Shown here: piece after piece, positions 6,458-15,033 of the stretch
Layout of the letters: the number at the start of each line of letters is the position of its first letter
Numbering within the stretch: position 1 is the stretch's first letter
Program-made: the position numbers and the translations under genes
The notes under the pieces: model-generated
What the model was told of the DNA's origin: nothing
The model's database searches: none
Seen by the model: the letters and a program-made list of their open reading frames with translations, nothing else
Origin: an uncultured Alistipes sp.
GTDB lineage: Bacteria > Bacteroidota > Bacteroidia > Bacteroidales > Rikenellaceae
Length of the DNA stretch: 24,290 nt
Assembly (NCBI GenBank): GCA_937880705.1
Contig: CALGRZ010000021.1
Coordinates: 1-24,290 of the forward strand
Reading direction: 5' to 3'

Positions 6458-6566
6458 ATCGGCCTGCCTACTAATCCAATACCCCACCACTAGCCATAAA
6501 GAGAGATTTTTGCCGAATAAATATATAATATTTATTTTGCAAGTGCGTTAATTGAAAAATTATATT

Positions 6567-6574
6567 TAACTTTG
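6567..6574 (+). promoter_or_regulatory. -7 element upstream of bamD
   Basis: TAACTTTG matches TAnnTTTG exactly. No clear TTTG lies at the expected -33 distance. The leader to bamD is about 45 nt. Confidence 0.5.
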
Positions 6575-6625
6575 TGGGCTTATTGTGCGTATTGCGCACT
6601 GAAGCACACCTAATTTAAGAATGTG

Positions 6626-7441
6626 ATGAAGGGTAAAATCTCATATATCGTCGTTGGTGTCGTAGCCACTCTGATGGCCGTATCGTGCAGCGTGGTAAAC
6701 CAGGCTATCAAGTCGGGTGACCCGCAGTTTGCCTACGAGCAGGCCGTGGAGCTCTACGAGGCAGGTAAGTGGAAGCAGGCCTCGGAGCTCTTCCAGGCAT
6801 GTCGCCACGTCTATATGGGTTCACCTCGCGAGGATAGCCTCTCGTTCTACAATGCGCACTGCATGTTCAAGGATCGGAACTACGATGAGGCCTCGATGCT
6901 TCTGGATGAGTTTCGCCATAAGTTTGGCCGCAGCCCCTTTATCGAGGATGCCGAGGGCATGTATGCACTCTGCCACTTCTACATGGCTCCCAGCCCCGAG
7001 CGCGACCAGTCGATAACCACGCAGGCCATCATCGCCATCACGGAGTTCATGTCGCGCTACCCCGAGTCGGAGAAGCTGCCCCAGTTCCAGGAGATGCTCG
7101 ACGACCTCTCGGCACGACTGATGGAGAAGAGCTATCTGAATGCCTACACCTACTACAAGATAGGTCGCTACAAGTCGGCTATCACCGCCTTCAAGAACTC
7201 GATGAAGCGTTACCCCGACTCGCCCCGCACCGAGGAGATGATGTACTACACCACAGTCTCGGCATACCGCCTGGCAGCCAACTCGGTGGCATCAAAGCAG
7301 CTCGACCGCTACATCGCAATGCTCGACCACTACTACTCATACCTAAGTGAGTACCCCGAGTCGAAGCGACTCCGCGAGCTGGAGCGTATGGCAAAGGAGG
7401 CTCGCAACTTCATCGACAAGAACCGCACAACAGAAGAGTAG
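6626..7441 (+). CDS. bamD: Outer membrane assembly lipoprotein BamD
   Basis: This 271-residue lipoprotein of the BAM complex inserts beta-barrel proteins into the outer membrane. The signal peptide ends in lipobox AVSC with Cys21. Several tetratricopeptide-like helical pairs follow (for example EQAVELYEAGKWKQASELF, and the region around YYKIGRYKSAITAFKNSMKRYP). I chose ATG at 6626; a GTG directly before it at 6623 is also in frame. It heads a conserved Bacteroidetes run bamD-rpoZ-coaBC-recN. Confidence 0.92.
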   Translation: MKGKISYIVVGVVATLMAVSCSVVNQAIKSGDPQFAYEQAVELYEAGKWKQASELFQACRHVYMGSPREDSLSFYNAHCMFKDRNYDEASMLLDEFRHKFGRSPFIEDAEGMYALCHFYMAPSPERDQSITTQAIIAITEFMSRYPESEKLPQFQEMLDDLSARLMEKSYLNAYTYYKIGRYKSAITAFKNSMKRYPDSPRTEEMMYYTTVSAYRLAANSVASKQLDRYIAMLDHYYSYLSEYPESKRLRELERMAKEARNFIDKNRTTEE

Positions 7442-7461
7442 AATAAAACAACAGATATTGT

Positions 7462-7782
7462 ATGGAGATTAAGAAGAACATTCCCGGCAACACCATCACC
7501 CGCAAGTTGGTGGATTTGGATGCCCCCACAGGCAACATCTACGAGAGCATCAACATCATCGCACGTCGTGCCAACCAGATTGCTACGGAGCTCAAGACCG
7601 AGCTGAACCGTAAGCTGGCCGACTTCTCGTCGCCCACCGACAACTCGGTAGAGGAGACCTTCGAGAACCGCGAGCAGATCGAGATTTCACGCTTCTATGA
7701 GCGTCTGCCCAAGCCCGCCATCATCGCAACCGAGGAGTTCCTCGATGGTGAGGTGTACTTCCGTCACGGCGCAGAGAAGTAA
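7462..7782 (+). CDS. rpoZ: DNA-directed RNA polymerase omega subunit, Bacteroidetes type
   Basis: This 106-residue protein carries the omega/Rpb6 core TGNIYESINIIARRANQIA (about residues 23-41), which in omega helps fold and attach the beta-prime subunit. The RANQI stretch is the family hallmark. It is followed by a C-terminal extension common in Bacteroidetes, including PKPAIIATEEFLDGEV. It lies 20 nt after bamD and 36 nt before coaBC. The gap to coaBC carries a small GGCC-TTCG-GGCC hairpin (7791-7802). Confidence 0.88.
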   Translation: MEIKKNIPGNTITRKLVDLDAPTGNIYESINIIARRANQIATELKTELNRKLADFSSPTDNSVEETFENREQIEISRFYERLPKPAIIATEEFLDGEVYFRHGAEK

Positions 7783-7818
7783 GCAACAACGGCCTTCGGG
7801 CCCTACAACGACACATAT

Positions 7819-9009
7819 ATGCTTAAAGGAAAACACATAATCCTTGGTATCACAGGCAGCATAGCGGCTTACAAGGCGGCTATGCTGTGTCGTCTTTTGG
7901 TGAAGGAGGGTGCCGAGGTACGAGTGGTGATGACACCTCTGGCCAAGCAGTTTATCACGCCCCTGACCATGGCGACGCTATCGAAGCACCCCATCCTCGT
8001 GGAGTTCTTCAACCCCGAGAATGGCGAGTGGAACTCGCACGTCTCGCTGGGTGAGTGGGCCGACCTGCTGCTCATAGCCCCCGCCACGGCAAATACCATG
8101 GCCAAGATGGTTACCGGCGTGGCCGACAACCTGCTGCTGACAACCTACCTCTCGGCACGTTCAAAGGTTGCCGTAGCACCCGCCATGGATCTGGATATGT
8201 ATGCCCACGTCACCACGCAGCACAACATCAAGACCCTGGCCGAGCGTGGCGTAGCCATCATCGAGCCGGAGGCCGGAGAGCTGGCAAGTGGCCTTGTAGG
8301 TAAGGGTCGCATGGCCGAGCCCGAGCAGATTGTAAAGCAGGTGGCAGAGCTGCTCGACGAAAAAAAAAAGAGCTTAACGGGTAGGCGATATATTGTCACT
8401 GCGGGTGCCACCATCGAGGCCATAGACCCCGTGCGCTACATCACCAACCACTCGTCGGGCAAGATGGGCTATGCCATTGCCGAGGAGCTGGCCAAGCGCG
8501 GTGCCGAGGTGAAGCTCATCAGCGGTCGCACGGCACTTGCCGTACCCCACGGCGTTGAGCGCATCGACGTGCTCTCGGCCGAGGAGATGTATCAGGCGGC
8601 TGTCAAGCTGTGGAGCGATGCTGACGGCGGTGTGATGTGTGCCGCAGTGGCCGACTACACCCCCGTGACGGTTGCCGACCACAAGCTCAAGAAGAGCGAC
8701 GACGATATGCGCATCGAGCTACGCCGCACCAAGGATATAGCCAAGGAGCTGGGCGCAACAAAGGGCAGCCGCACCCTTGTGGGCTTCGCCCTGGAGACCG
8801 ACAACGAGGAGGCCAATGCCGAGGGTAAGCTCCAGCGCAAGAACTTCGACTTTGTGGTGCTCAACTCGTTACGCGATGCCGGTGCAGGCTTCCGTGGCGA
8901 CACCAACAAGATTACGATAATAGATAACAATGGTCGTGAGGAGCATCCTCTGATGTCGAAAAGGGATGTCGCCGCGGTCATTGTCGACAGAATAGAGAAG
9001 ATAGGATAA
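7819..9009 (+). CDS. coaBC: Bifunctional phosphopantothenoylcysteine decarboxylase / phosphopantothenate-cysteine ligase
   Basis: This 396-residue protein carries out two steps of coenzyme A synthesis. Residues 1 to about 180 are the FMN-binding decarboxylase CoaC (start GITGSIAAYKAA; PAMDLDMY at 121-128). Residues from about 187 are the ligase CoaB, with VTAGATIEAIDPVRYITNHS and the HKLKK segment. Two things are odd. The position of the CoaC catalytic cysteine (ACGD in E. coli) is ASGL here, with Ser157. The linker is encoded by a run of ten A's (8360-8369), and both shifted frames stop within five codons. recN starts 3 nt after the stop. Confidence 0.95.
   Translation: MLKGKHIILGITGSIAAYKAAMLCRLLVKEGAEVRVVMTPLAKQFITPLTMATLSKHPILVEFFNPENGEWNSHVSLGEWADLLLIAPATANTMAKMVTGVADNLLLTTYLSARSKVAVAPAMDLDMYAHVTTQHNIKTLAERGVAIIEPEAGELASGLVGKGRMAEPEQIVKQVAELLDEKKKSLTGRRYIVTAGATIEAIDPVRYITNHSSGKMGYAIAEELAKRGAEVKLISGRTALAVPHGVERIDVLSAEEMYQAAVKLWSDADGGVMCAAVADYTPVTVADHKLKKSDDDMRIELRRTKDIAKELGATKGSRTLVGFALETDNEEANAEGKLQRKNFDFVVLNSLRDAGAGFRGDTNKITIIDNNGREEHPLMSKRDVAAVIVDRIEKIG
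8360..8369 (+). other. A10 homopolymer at the CoaC/CoaB boundary, possible slippage site
   Basis: GAA AAA AAA AAG encodes EKKK at residues 181-184. One extra A leads to ELNG and a TAG stop; one lost A leads to RA and a TAA stop. Either product would be a CoaC-only protein of about 183-188 residues. Confidence 0.6.
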
Positions 9010-9012
9010 GCG

Positions 9013-10653
9013 ATGCTAAAGAGCCTTTCGATAGAGAACTACGCCCTCATAGAGTCACTCAACGTCGAGTGGGACGACAACCTGAACATCATCACCGGTG
9101 AGACCGGTGCAGGTAAGTCTATCCTGCTCGGAGCACTTGGACTGCTACTTGGTGCCAAGAATGAGGGTCAGGCGATAAAGGATCAGACACGCAACTGCGT
9201 GATTGAGGCCCGTTTCGATATCGAGGGTCACTCGCTGGAGAGCCTCTTTGAGGAGAACGATCTGGAGTATGAGCCACAGCTCACCATACGTCGCATCATA
9301 ACCCCTGCGGGCAAGAGCCGAGCCTTCGTAGGTGATCTGCCCGTGCAGCTCACCACGCTCAAGGAGCTGGGAGCACACCTTGTGGATATACACTCGCAGC
9401 ACCAAAACCTGGTGATATCATCCGAGAGGTTTCGCATCAACACCCTCGATACGCTGGCCGACAACCGCGCAACGCTAAACAGCTACACGGCACACCTCAC
9501 AGCACTCAACGCACTTAAAGCTCAACTGCGCACCATGCAGTCGGAGATGGAGGCGGCACGCCGTGACGAGGAGTGGTTGCGCCACACCGTCGAGGAGCTG
9601 CGCGCCGCAAAGCTTAAGGCCAACGAGCAGGTGGAGACCGAGCAGCAACTCGCCATACTGGAGAGTGCCGACCGCATCAGCGAGTCGCTGGCGCAGCTGC
9701 GCAACACACTCGACGATGAGGAGGTGGGCGCGCTTACTACGCTCACACGCTCGGCCAAGGAGCTCACGGCCATTGGCCAGAGCTACCCTGCGGGGCTTCA
9801 GCTGTCGGAGCGTCTGCGCTCGGTGGTTGAGGAGCTCAAGGATATAAGTGCCACGGCAGCTGCGGAGGCCGAGCTCATAGATGCCGATCCCGAGAAGATC
9901 GAGAAGCTGAACAACCGCCTCAACACCATATACTCACTCGAGATGAAACATCGTGCACAGTCGTACGACGATCTGTTGCAGAAGTTCGGGGAGTTTGAGG
10001 CACGTCTGGCGACGATAGACAACAGCGACAGTGCCCTGCGAGAGCTCGAAGCCTCGATACTTAAGGCCGAGGAGGAGCTTAAGGCTATCGCCCAGAAGCT
10101 GCACACGGCACGTCAGGCGGTATGTGGAGAGCTGGAGCAGCGCGTGACGATGCTTCTGCAACAGTTGGGCATGGAGGATGCCATATTCCAAGTAGAGATA
10201 ACACCCACCGAGGAGTTCACCGAGCACGGCATGGATAGCGTGGCCTTCCTCTTCACCGCCAACCGCAACACCCGCCCTGCCGCCATCGAGCGCATAGCCT
10301 CGGGAGGTGAGCTGTCGCGTGTGATGCTGGCACTCAAGGCCATCCTTGCCGAGCGCATGAAGCTGCCCACGGTGATATTCGATGAGATAGACACAGGCGT
10401 GTCGGGCCGTATAGCCGATGCCATGGGTGACATCATCGCATCGCTCGCACAATCCATGCAGGTCATCGACATCACCCACCTGCCACAGGTGGCGGCCAAG
10501 CGAGGAACACACTTTGTGGTCTACAAGGAGGAGGGTCGCAGCAACATCCGCGAGCTGAACAGCGCAGAGCGTGTAGACGAGATTGCCAAGATGCTCTCTG
10601 GTAGCACCATAACAGATGCAGCACGCAAACAGGCGAAGATACTGCTAAAGTAG
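9013..10653 (+). CDS. recN: DNA repair protein RecN
   Basis: This 546-residue SMC-like ATPase acts in double-strand break repair. Walker A GETGAGKS is at 29-36. A long coiled-coil region (about 150-370, rich in E, A and L) separates it from the C-terminal half, which has the ABC signature ASGGELSRVMLALKAI and Walker B VIFDEIDTGVSGRIA. The length is normal for the family. It is the last gene of the bamD operon, ending in the terminator at 10683-10725 and converging on tsaB. Confidence 0.96.
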   Translation: MLKSLSIENYALIESLNVEWDDNLNIITGETGAGKSILLGALGLLLGAKNEGQAIKDQTRNCVIEARFDIEGHSLESLFEENDLEYEPQLTIRRIITPAGKSRAFVGDLPVQLTTLKELGAHLVDIHSQHQNLVISSERFRINTLDTLADNRATLNSYTAHLTALNALKAQLRTMQSEMEAARRDEEWLRHTVEELRAAKLKANEQVETEQQLAILESADRISESLAQLRNTLDDEEVGALTTLTRSAKELTAIGQSYPAGLQLSERLRSVVEELKDISATAAAEAELIDADPEKIEKLNNRLNTIYSLEMKHRAQSYDDLLQKFGEFEARLATIDNSDSALRELEASILKAEEELKAIAQKLHTARQAVCGELEQRVTMLLQQLGMEDAIFQVEITPTEEFTEHGMDSVAFLFTANRNTRPAAIERIASGGELSRVMLALKAILAERMKLPTVIFDEIDTGVSGRIADAMGDIIASLAQSMQVIDITHLPQVAAKRGTHFVVYKEEGRSNIRELNSAERVDEIAKMLSGSTITDAARKQAKILLK

Positions 10654-10682
10654 GCCTCCCACTGGAGTGGCAAGATGAAATA

Positions 10683-10725
10683 ACGGGGATGACTAAAAAG
10701 TAAATTAGTCATCCCCGTTTTTTTT
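10683..10725 (+). terminator. Terminator after recN
   Basis: ACGGGGATGACTAA (10683-10696) and TTAGTCATCCCCGT (10705-10718) form a perfect 14-bp stem with an 8-nt loop, followed by a run of T's. On the minus strand the tail is less U-rich, so it may serve tsaB only weakly. Confidence 0.95.
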
Positions 10726-10768
10726 GCTTGAGGTTGAATAAAAATCAGCCTCGTTGTCTGATATAGAG

Positions 10769-11482
10769 CTACAACAACCTCTTCTTCGACGTTGTTACAA
10801 TAAAGTCCTTAAGATAGAAGGGCTCGAAGTAGGCTATATCCTCTACCCTACCCTCATTGAAGGCCTGCTCGGCAAGGCGGACAATACCTCGCGCCGAGGG
10901 TGTCACGCTGATAAGCGTTGCCCCCTGCAGGGTGTCGAGGCACTTGGCAGCACCATTACCAAATATCACAAAGCTCCTATCGCCACCGCGCCACTCTCCG
11001 AAGCTCGCCTCGCTGACCACCTCGGCCGACACCTCGGTCTGTGCCACGCCCTCTGCATCGAAGACCTGGGCGTAGACCTCCATACGACGGGCATCGACCA
11101 TCGGGCAGAGCAGAGCCTGTGACCACTCGTACTCCTCCATATCTATGATGCCGGCATCGAAGTCCTCGCGCGCCACCTCCGTGAGCGCATCGAGTGAGCC
11201 CACGGCGATAAGCGGAATACCCAACGCATAGCACATACCCTTGGCAAACGAGACTCCGATGCGCAGTCCGGTATATGATCCGGGGCCCTTGCCTACGGCA
11301 ATAGCGTCGAGGTCGTCGGGCTGGATGTTGGTCTCCTTGAGCAGCTCATCGACAAACAGAGCAACCTTCTTGGCATGGTCACGACCCTCGTCGCTCTCAC
11401 GCAGTGCCAACAACTCGCCATCGTTGGCAAGGGCTACCGAACATATATCGGTGCCGGTCTCTATAGATAATATCAGTGCCAT
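10769..11482 (-). CDS. tsaB: tRNA threonylcarbamoyladenosine synthesis protein TsaB
   Basis: This 237-residue protein is the dimerization partner of TsaD in the complex that makes t6A37 in ANN-decoding tRNAs. It shows the ASKHA-fold N-terminus (ILSIETGTDICSVAL) and the family motif GKGPGSYTGLRIG (about residues 64-76). It is cotranscribed with smpB, 10 nt upstream, which groups two translation-quality genes. Its 3' end converges on recN. Confidence 0.93.
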   Translation of the reverse strand: MALILSIETGTDICSVALANDGELLALRESDEGRDHAKKVALFVDELLKETNIQPDDLDAIAVGKGPGSYTGLRIGVSFAKGMCYALGIPLIAVGSLDALTEVAREDFDAGIIDMEEYEWSQALLCPMVDARRMEVYAQVFDAEGVAQTEVSAEVVSEASFGEWRGGDRSFVIFGNGAAKCLDTLQGATLISVTPSARGIVRLAEQAFNEGRVEDIAYFEPFYLKDFIVTTSKKRLL

Positions 11483-11492
11483 AATTCTACAT

Positions 11493-11954
11493 TTAGCGGC
11501 GGTTCTTCATCGCCTTGTCCATCTCGCGCTTGGCATCATTCTGCTTGATGTACTCGCGCTTATCGTAAGCCTTGCGACCACGAGCCAAGCCTATCGCTAC
11601 CTTGGCCAGGCCACGGTCGTTGAGGAAGATACGCAGTCCGACAACCGTCAAACCACGATCCTGCAACGAGCGTTGCAACTTATTGAGCTCCTTGCGATTG
11701 AGCAACAACTTACGATCACGCTTGGGAACGTGGTTGTTGCATGTTCCCCAGCTATACTCCGCAATATTTACGTTGCGTATCCACAACTCGCCCTGCTCGA
11801 AGTAGCAGTACGAGTCAACCAATGAGGCCTTGCCCAGGCGCAAAGACTTAATCTCTGTACCCACAAGCACCACACCGGCAATATACTCCTCCAGTATCTC
11901 GTAGTCGAAGGTAGCTCGCTTATTGCGTATGTTAATACTCTTATAGTCTGCCAT
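11493..11954 (-). CDS. smpB: SsrA-binding protein SmpB
   Basis: This 153-residue protein brings tmRNA to stalled ribosomes. Hallmarks seen are the N-terminal [17 protein letters not shown], the [16 protein letters not shown] stretch and the basic C-terminal tail that mimics the missing codon. It is the first gene of the smpB-tsaB pair. No tmRNA gene is visible nearby. I see only a weak promoter candidate upstream (TACCTTTA on the minus strand at 12038-12045). Confidence 0.97.
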   Translation of the reverse strand: MADYKSINIRNKRATFDYEILEEYIAGVVLVGTEIKSLRLGKASLVDSYCYFEQGELWIRNVNIAEYSWGTCNNHVPKRDRKLLLNRKELNKLQRSLQDRGLTVVGLRIFLNDRGLAKVAIGLARGRKAYDKREYIKQNDAKREMDKAMKNRR

Positions 11955-12056
11955 ATCTCGTATCGTGGGGCGCGGGCCTCAACTAAAAACCACCTTTCGG
12001 CATAGGTTTTGAAGCAGTTGATGCGGGTGCGCCCGGATAAAGGTAACTAATTCTTT

Positions 12057-12149
12057 TATCTTTGATATGTTTTACACATCTTTCTGTTTATTTTCTGTTT
12101 GCACACTGCCGGCGTAGTGATATGCCCGGTCACCGGGCCACCCTTTTTT
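12057..12149 (+). ncRNA. Possible small RNA in the smpB-dnaG intergenic region
   Basis: An exact -7 element TATCTTTG (12057-12064) is followed about 60 nt later by GCCCGG-TCA-CCGGGC (12124-12138), extended by GTG/CAC pairs around a bulge, and then six T's (12144-12149). That is the layout of a short transcript of about 75 nt antisense to neither neighbour. No -33 element is recognisable and no family is recognised, so this is only a candidate. Confidence 0.2.
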
Positions 12150-12160
12150 ACCACTGCGGA

Positions 12161-14158
12161 CTATATCAGTCGTCCGGCCATGTGAGCAATAGCCACACGC
12201 GCCGCGTGGAACTTGGTAAGCAGTGCCAACGCATCGAGTGTCTCCTCCTCGCTCAACGTATTCGACGCCAAGCGAAGGTTGACCTCACCGATACGCTTAT
12301 CGAGTATTCGCCACTTGTATAGCATCACCGCCTTGGGCACACCCTCGGCCAACTGCTCCTCGTCGGTCTCGACATGGACATCCTTATTCTGCCATATCTT
12401 GCTGATGATGTAGTTCTCATCGGCCGTAAGCAACTCCACAGCCATGCTGCTCACCCGCGGGTTGTGGTGTTGCAGGATGTTGTGCGTGGGCACCTCCTGC
12501 CCCTCCTCAACACGCGCCCACTCCTCACGGTAGCTATCCAGTATCGCACCATAGACCTCCGAGTCGAAGCGCAGGCCATCCTCATCGAGTGCTGCGAAGA
12601 TATAGGCAGCCACGTTGCACCTCTCCACACGGCCATTGTCCAGCACATCGAAGCACATGTGGCCATACTTAAGCAGATACTTGGCGATGTCTCTCTCCAG
12701 CGTCTCGATGGTGGTACCTCCCGCAGGTGCTTCGGCAACCATATCCGGCGATGTGGGGCGGTTGACGGTGTACCCCGCATCTGTGCCACTCTCCCTTTCG
12801 CGCAGCTGCTGACGGCGCATAAAGTCCTGCGCCTCGCGATCGCCCCTCACGCCATCCTTCTGGCGGGCAACCTCCACAGAGAGCGTACCCTCGTCGACAT
12901 CCATAATGCCTGCACAGTACTTTACATACTCTGCACGCTTAATCGTATCGGGGATAAGTGCTATGGACTGCACCATATCTTTGATCGCCGCAGCACGCTG
13001 CATAGGGTCGTTGGTCGCCTCACCAAGCAGCAGCTGTGCCTTGAAGGCGAGGAAGTCCTGGGCATTGGTCTTGATATAGTTGCGCAGCTCCTCGGTCTGG
13101 TGGGCACGGGCAAACGTATCGGGGTCATGCTCCTCGGGCAGTAGCACGATACGCACATTCATATCGGCCTTGAGGATAAGATCGACACCGCGCAACGCCG
13201 CCTTGACACCCGCCTTGTCGCCATCGTACATAAGTGTGATGTTGCGCGTGAAGCGGCTCAACAGGCGTATCTGCTCCTCGGTGAGCGATGTGCCGGACGA
13301 TGCCACGACATTCTCCACACCTGCCTGGTGCATGGAGATAACATCGGCATAACCCTCGACCATGATAGCATAGTCCTCCATCTGAATGGCCTTCTTGGCA
13401 AAGAAGAGGCCATAGAGCTCACGACTCTTTGAGTATATCTCGCTCTCGGGCGAGTTCTGGTACTTGGCTACCTTCTTATCGGTGCGGAGTGTTCGACCAC
13501 CGAAGGCCACCACACGTCCCGACACGTTGTGCACCGGGAAGATGACACGGTCGTAGAACCTGTCACGCAACGCACCATCCGACTCGCGCGCGAGGCTCAA
13601 GCCCGTGGCGAGCAGGAACTCCTGCTTATATCCGGCCGAGAGGGCATCCTCCGAGAAGCGGTTGCCGCGCGACGGGCAGTAGCCGAGGCCGAACTTGCGT
13701 ATCGTAGCATCCGAGAAGCCTCGCTGCGACGAGAAGTAGCTCAAGGCTACACTGCGACCCTCATCCTCGTTGAACATATAACGGGTAAAGTAGTCCGAAG
13801 CCCACTGGTTGAGGGCGAACATACTCTCGCGGTTGTTATTACGCTCGATATCCTCGGGTGTGAGTGCCTCATCCTTAACCTCGATGCCATAGCGTTTAGC
13901 CACCATCTTAAGTGCCTCGGGGTAGGTGACATTCTCCGACTCCATCACAAAGTTAATGGCGTTACCACCCTTACCACAACCAAAGCACTTGTATATACCG
14001 CGTGAGGGCGACACTACAAACGATGGTGTCTTCTCCTGATGGAAAGGACAACATGCCTGATAGTTAACACCCTTGCGCTTGAGCGTGACATAGTCACCGA
14101 TAATATCTACTATATCGGCAGCGGCAAATATTCTATCTATGGTTTCGCGGTCAATCAT
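12161..14158 (-). CDS. dnaG: DNA primase
   Basis: This 665-residue primase makes RNA primers at the replication fork. The N-terminal zinc ribbon has CPFH (37-40) and CFGC (58-61); the central TOPRIM domain shows MVEGYADVISMHQAGV with the catalytic Glu, and MYDGDKAGVKA; a C-terminal helicase-binding region follows. I chose the ATG at 14158 (MIDRETIDRIFAAADIVDII), the usual family start. In-frame codons continue upstream but run through the promoter. The -7 element TATCTTTG ends only 5 nt before this ATG, so the message is probably leaderless or nearly so. Confidence 0.96.
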   Translation of the reverse strand: MIDRETIDRIFAAADIVDIIGDYVTLKRKGVNYQACCPFHQEKTPSFVVSPSRGIYKCFGCGKGGNAINFVMESENVTYPEALKMVAKRYGIEVKDEALTPEDIERNNNRESMFALNQWASDYFTRYMFNEDEGRSVALSYFSSQRGFSDATIRKFGLGYCPSRGNRFSEDALSAGYKQEFLLATGLSLARESDGALRDRFYDRVIFPVHNVSGRVVAFGGRTLRTDKKVAKYQNSPESEIYSKSRELYGLFFAKKAIQMEDYAIMVEGYADVISMHQAGVENVVASSGTSLTEEQIRLLSRFTRNITLMYDGDKAGVKAALRGVDLILKADMNVRIVLLPEEHDPDTFARAHQTEELRNYIKTNAQDFLAFKAQLLLGEATNDPMQRAAAIKDMVQSIALIPDTIKRAEYVKYCAGIMDVDEGTLSVEVARQKDGVRGDREAQDFMRRQQLRERESGTDAGYTVNRPTSPDMVAEAPAGGTTIETLERDIAKYLLKYGHMCFDVLDNGRVERCNVAAYIFAALDEDGLRFDSEVYGAILDSYREEWARVEEGQEVPTHNILQHHNPRVSSMAVELLTADENYIISKIWQNKDVHVETDEEQLAEGVPKAVMLYKWRILDKRIGEVNLRLASNTLSEEETLDALALLTKFHAARVAIAHMAGRLI

Positions 14159-14163
14159 CCGCA

Positions 14164-14171
14164 CAAAGATA
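14164..14171 (-). promoter_or_regulatory. dnaG promoter -7 element directly before the start codon
   Basis: TATCTTTG on the minus strand, then TGCGG, then ATG. The expected transcription start falls at or next to the A of the start codon. GTGATG lies at the expected -33 distance instead of TTTG. Confidence 0.65.
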
Positions 14172-14280
14172 CGAAAAAGTATTTTGATAACATCACTTAC
14201 GAGGCTCTTTATTGCAGAAGTTGCAGAAGTATCATGCGGTGGGTGCATCACTCTGATGCCAAGGGTGCGAAAAATAATAT

Positions 14281-14325
14281 AATGTGATGAAAGTAGAGGG
14301 TAAGACTATCCACCTTCATCACATT
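14281..14325 (-). terminator. Terminator of the tspO-rubredoxin operon
   Basis: On the minus strand AATGTGATGAAG (14325-14314) pairs with CTTTCATCACATT (14293-14281) with one bulged base, followed by ATATTATTTTT. The loop contains a second partial stem. Confidence 0.85.
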
Positions 14326-14349
14326 GAACAGGGGGGCAAAGGCTTATTG

Positions 14350-14511
14350 CTACCCCTCGGCCTCAAAGACCTCTTTGCCCAGACCGCACCAGGGGCAGAC
14401 CCACTCCTCGGGCAGCTCCTCGAAGGGTGTACCCGCAGCAATGCCATTCTCGGGATCCCCCTTCGCAGGGTCGTAGACATAGTCACATGCCGTGCAAGTG
14501 TACTTTTTCAT
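14350..14511 (-). CDS. Rubredoxin
   Basis: This 53-residue protein reads [20 protein letters not shown] at the start and carries [10 protein letters not shown] near the end. The four cysteines C6, C9, C39 and C42 form the one-iron centre, and the Tyr and Trp positions of the rubredoxin core are kept. Rubredoxins carry single electrons in the cytoplasm, often to peroxide- or superoxide-reducing enzymes in anaerobes. It starts 9 nt after the tspO stop, so the two are cotranscribed. The gene is short and easily missed. Confidence 0.95.
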   Translation of the reverse strand: MKKYTCTACDYVYDPAKGDPENGIAAGTPFEELPEEWVCPWCGLGKEVFEAEG

Positions 14512-14520
14512 TGTCGAAAA

Positions 14521-14976
14521 CTAATTGTAAAGGTATATGTAAAGATTAAGGTATGTTGCAAAGCCGAGCCACGCCAGATAGGGGACAAACAGAAGCGATG
14601 CGAGCTTACTATCGCGCCACGTCACAAAGATGTAGGTCAGTACGGCAATGTCGAGTAGGATGATATTTGCCAGACCGGAGATGGGTGAGCGCATGTAGAA
14701 GAACATCGGGCTCCACATAAAGTTGATGGCCAGCACCAACAGCCACAGCCCAAGGTTACGCCCCTTGGCCACGGCGATAAGTCGACCCAGCGACAGACCC
14801 ATACATACATATATTATCGCCCATATCGACGGGAAGTACCTATCGGAGGGTGTCAACGGCGACTTAACCAGCGTGGGGTACCACTCCACAAGGGCCTCGC
14901 GCTGGAAGAGCATAGCCACCCAGCCAACAAGAAAGCATAGTGCCACGGGGGCAAGATAGGTAAATAGAGTTTTCAT
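14521..14976 (-). CDS. tspO: TspO/MBR family membrane protein
   Basis: This 151-residue protein has five hydrophobic helices. Family features are the segment WYPTLVKSPLTPSDRYFPSI after helix 1, followed by WAIIYVCMGLSLG, and NFMWSPMFFYMRSP in the second half. TspO proteins bind porphyrins and are linked to tetrapyrrole handling and oxidative stress. Its pairing with rubredoxin is consistent with a redox or oxygen-stress role, which is inference. Confidence 0.92.
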   Translation of the reverse strand: MKTLFTYLAPVALCFLVGWVAMLFQREALVEWYPTLVKSPLTPSDRYFPSIWAIIYVCMGLSLGRLIAVAKGRNLGLWLLVLAINFMWSPMFFYMRSPISGLANIILLDIAVLTYIFVTWRDSKLASLLFVPYLAWLGFATYLNLYIYLYN

Positions 14977-15033
14977 AATCTGCCGCTTTTTAGGCTACCT
15001 CATGCAAATTATGTTCCACAACCCCCACGGATA

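Noticed and set aside
11955..12160. tmRNA gene next to smpB
   Set aside because: The gap is only about 200 nt and shows no tRNA-like ends or tag reading frame.
12374..13144. 256-codon plus-strand frame inside dnaG
   Set aside because: It is antisense to the primase gene, with low-complexity hydrophobic and His-rich composition and no recognisable domain.
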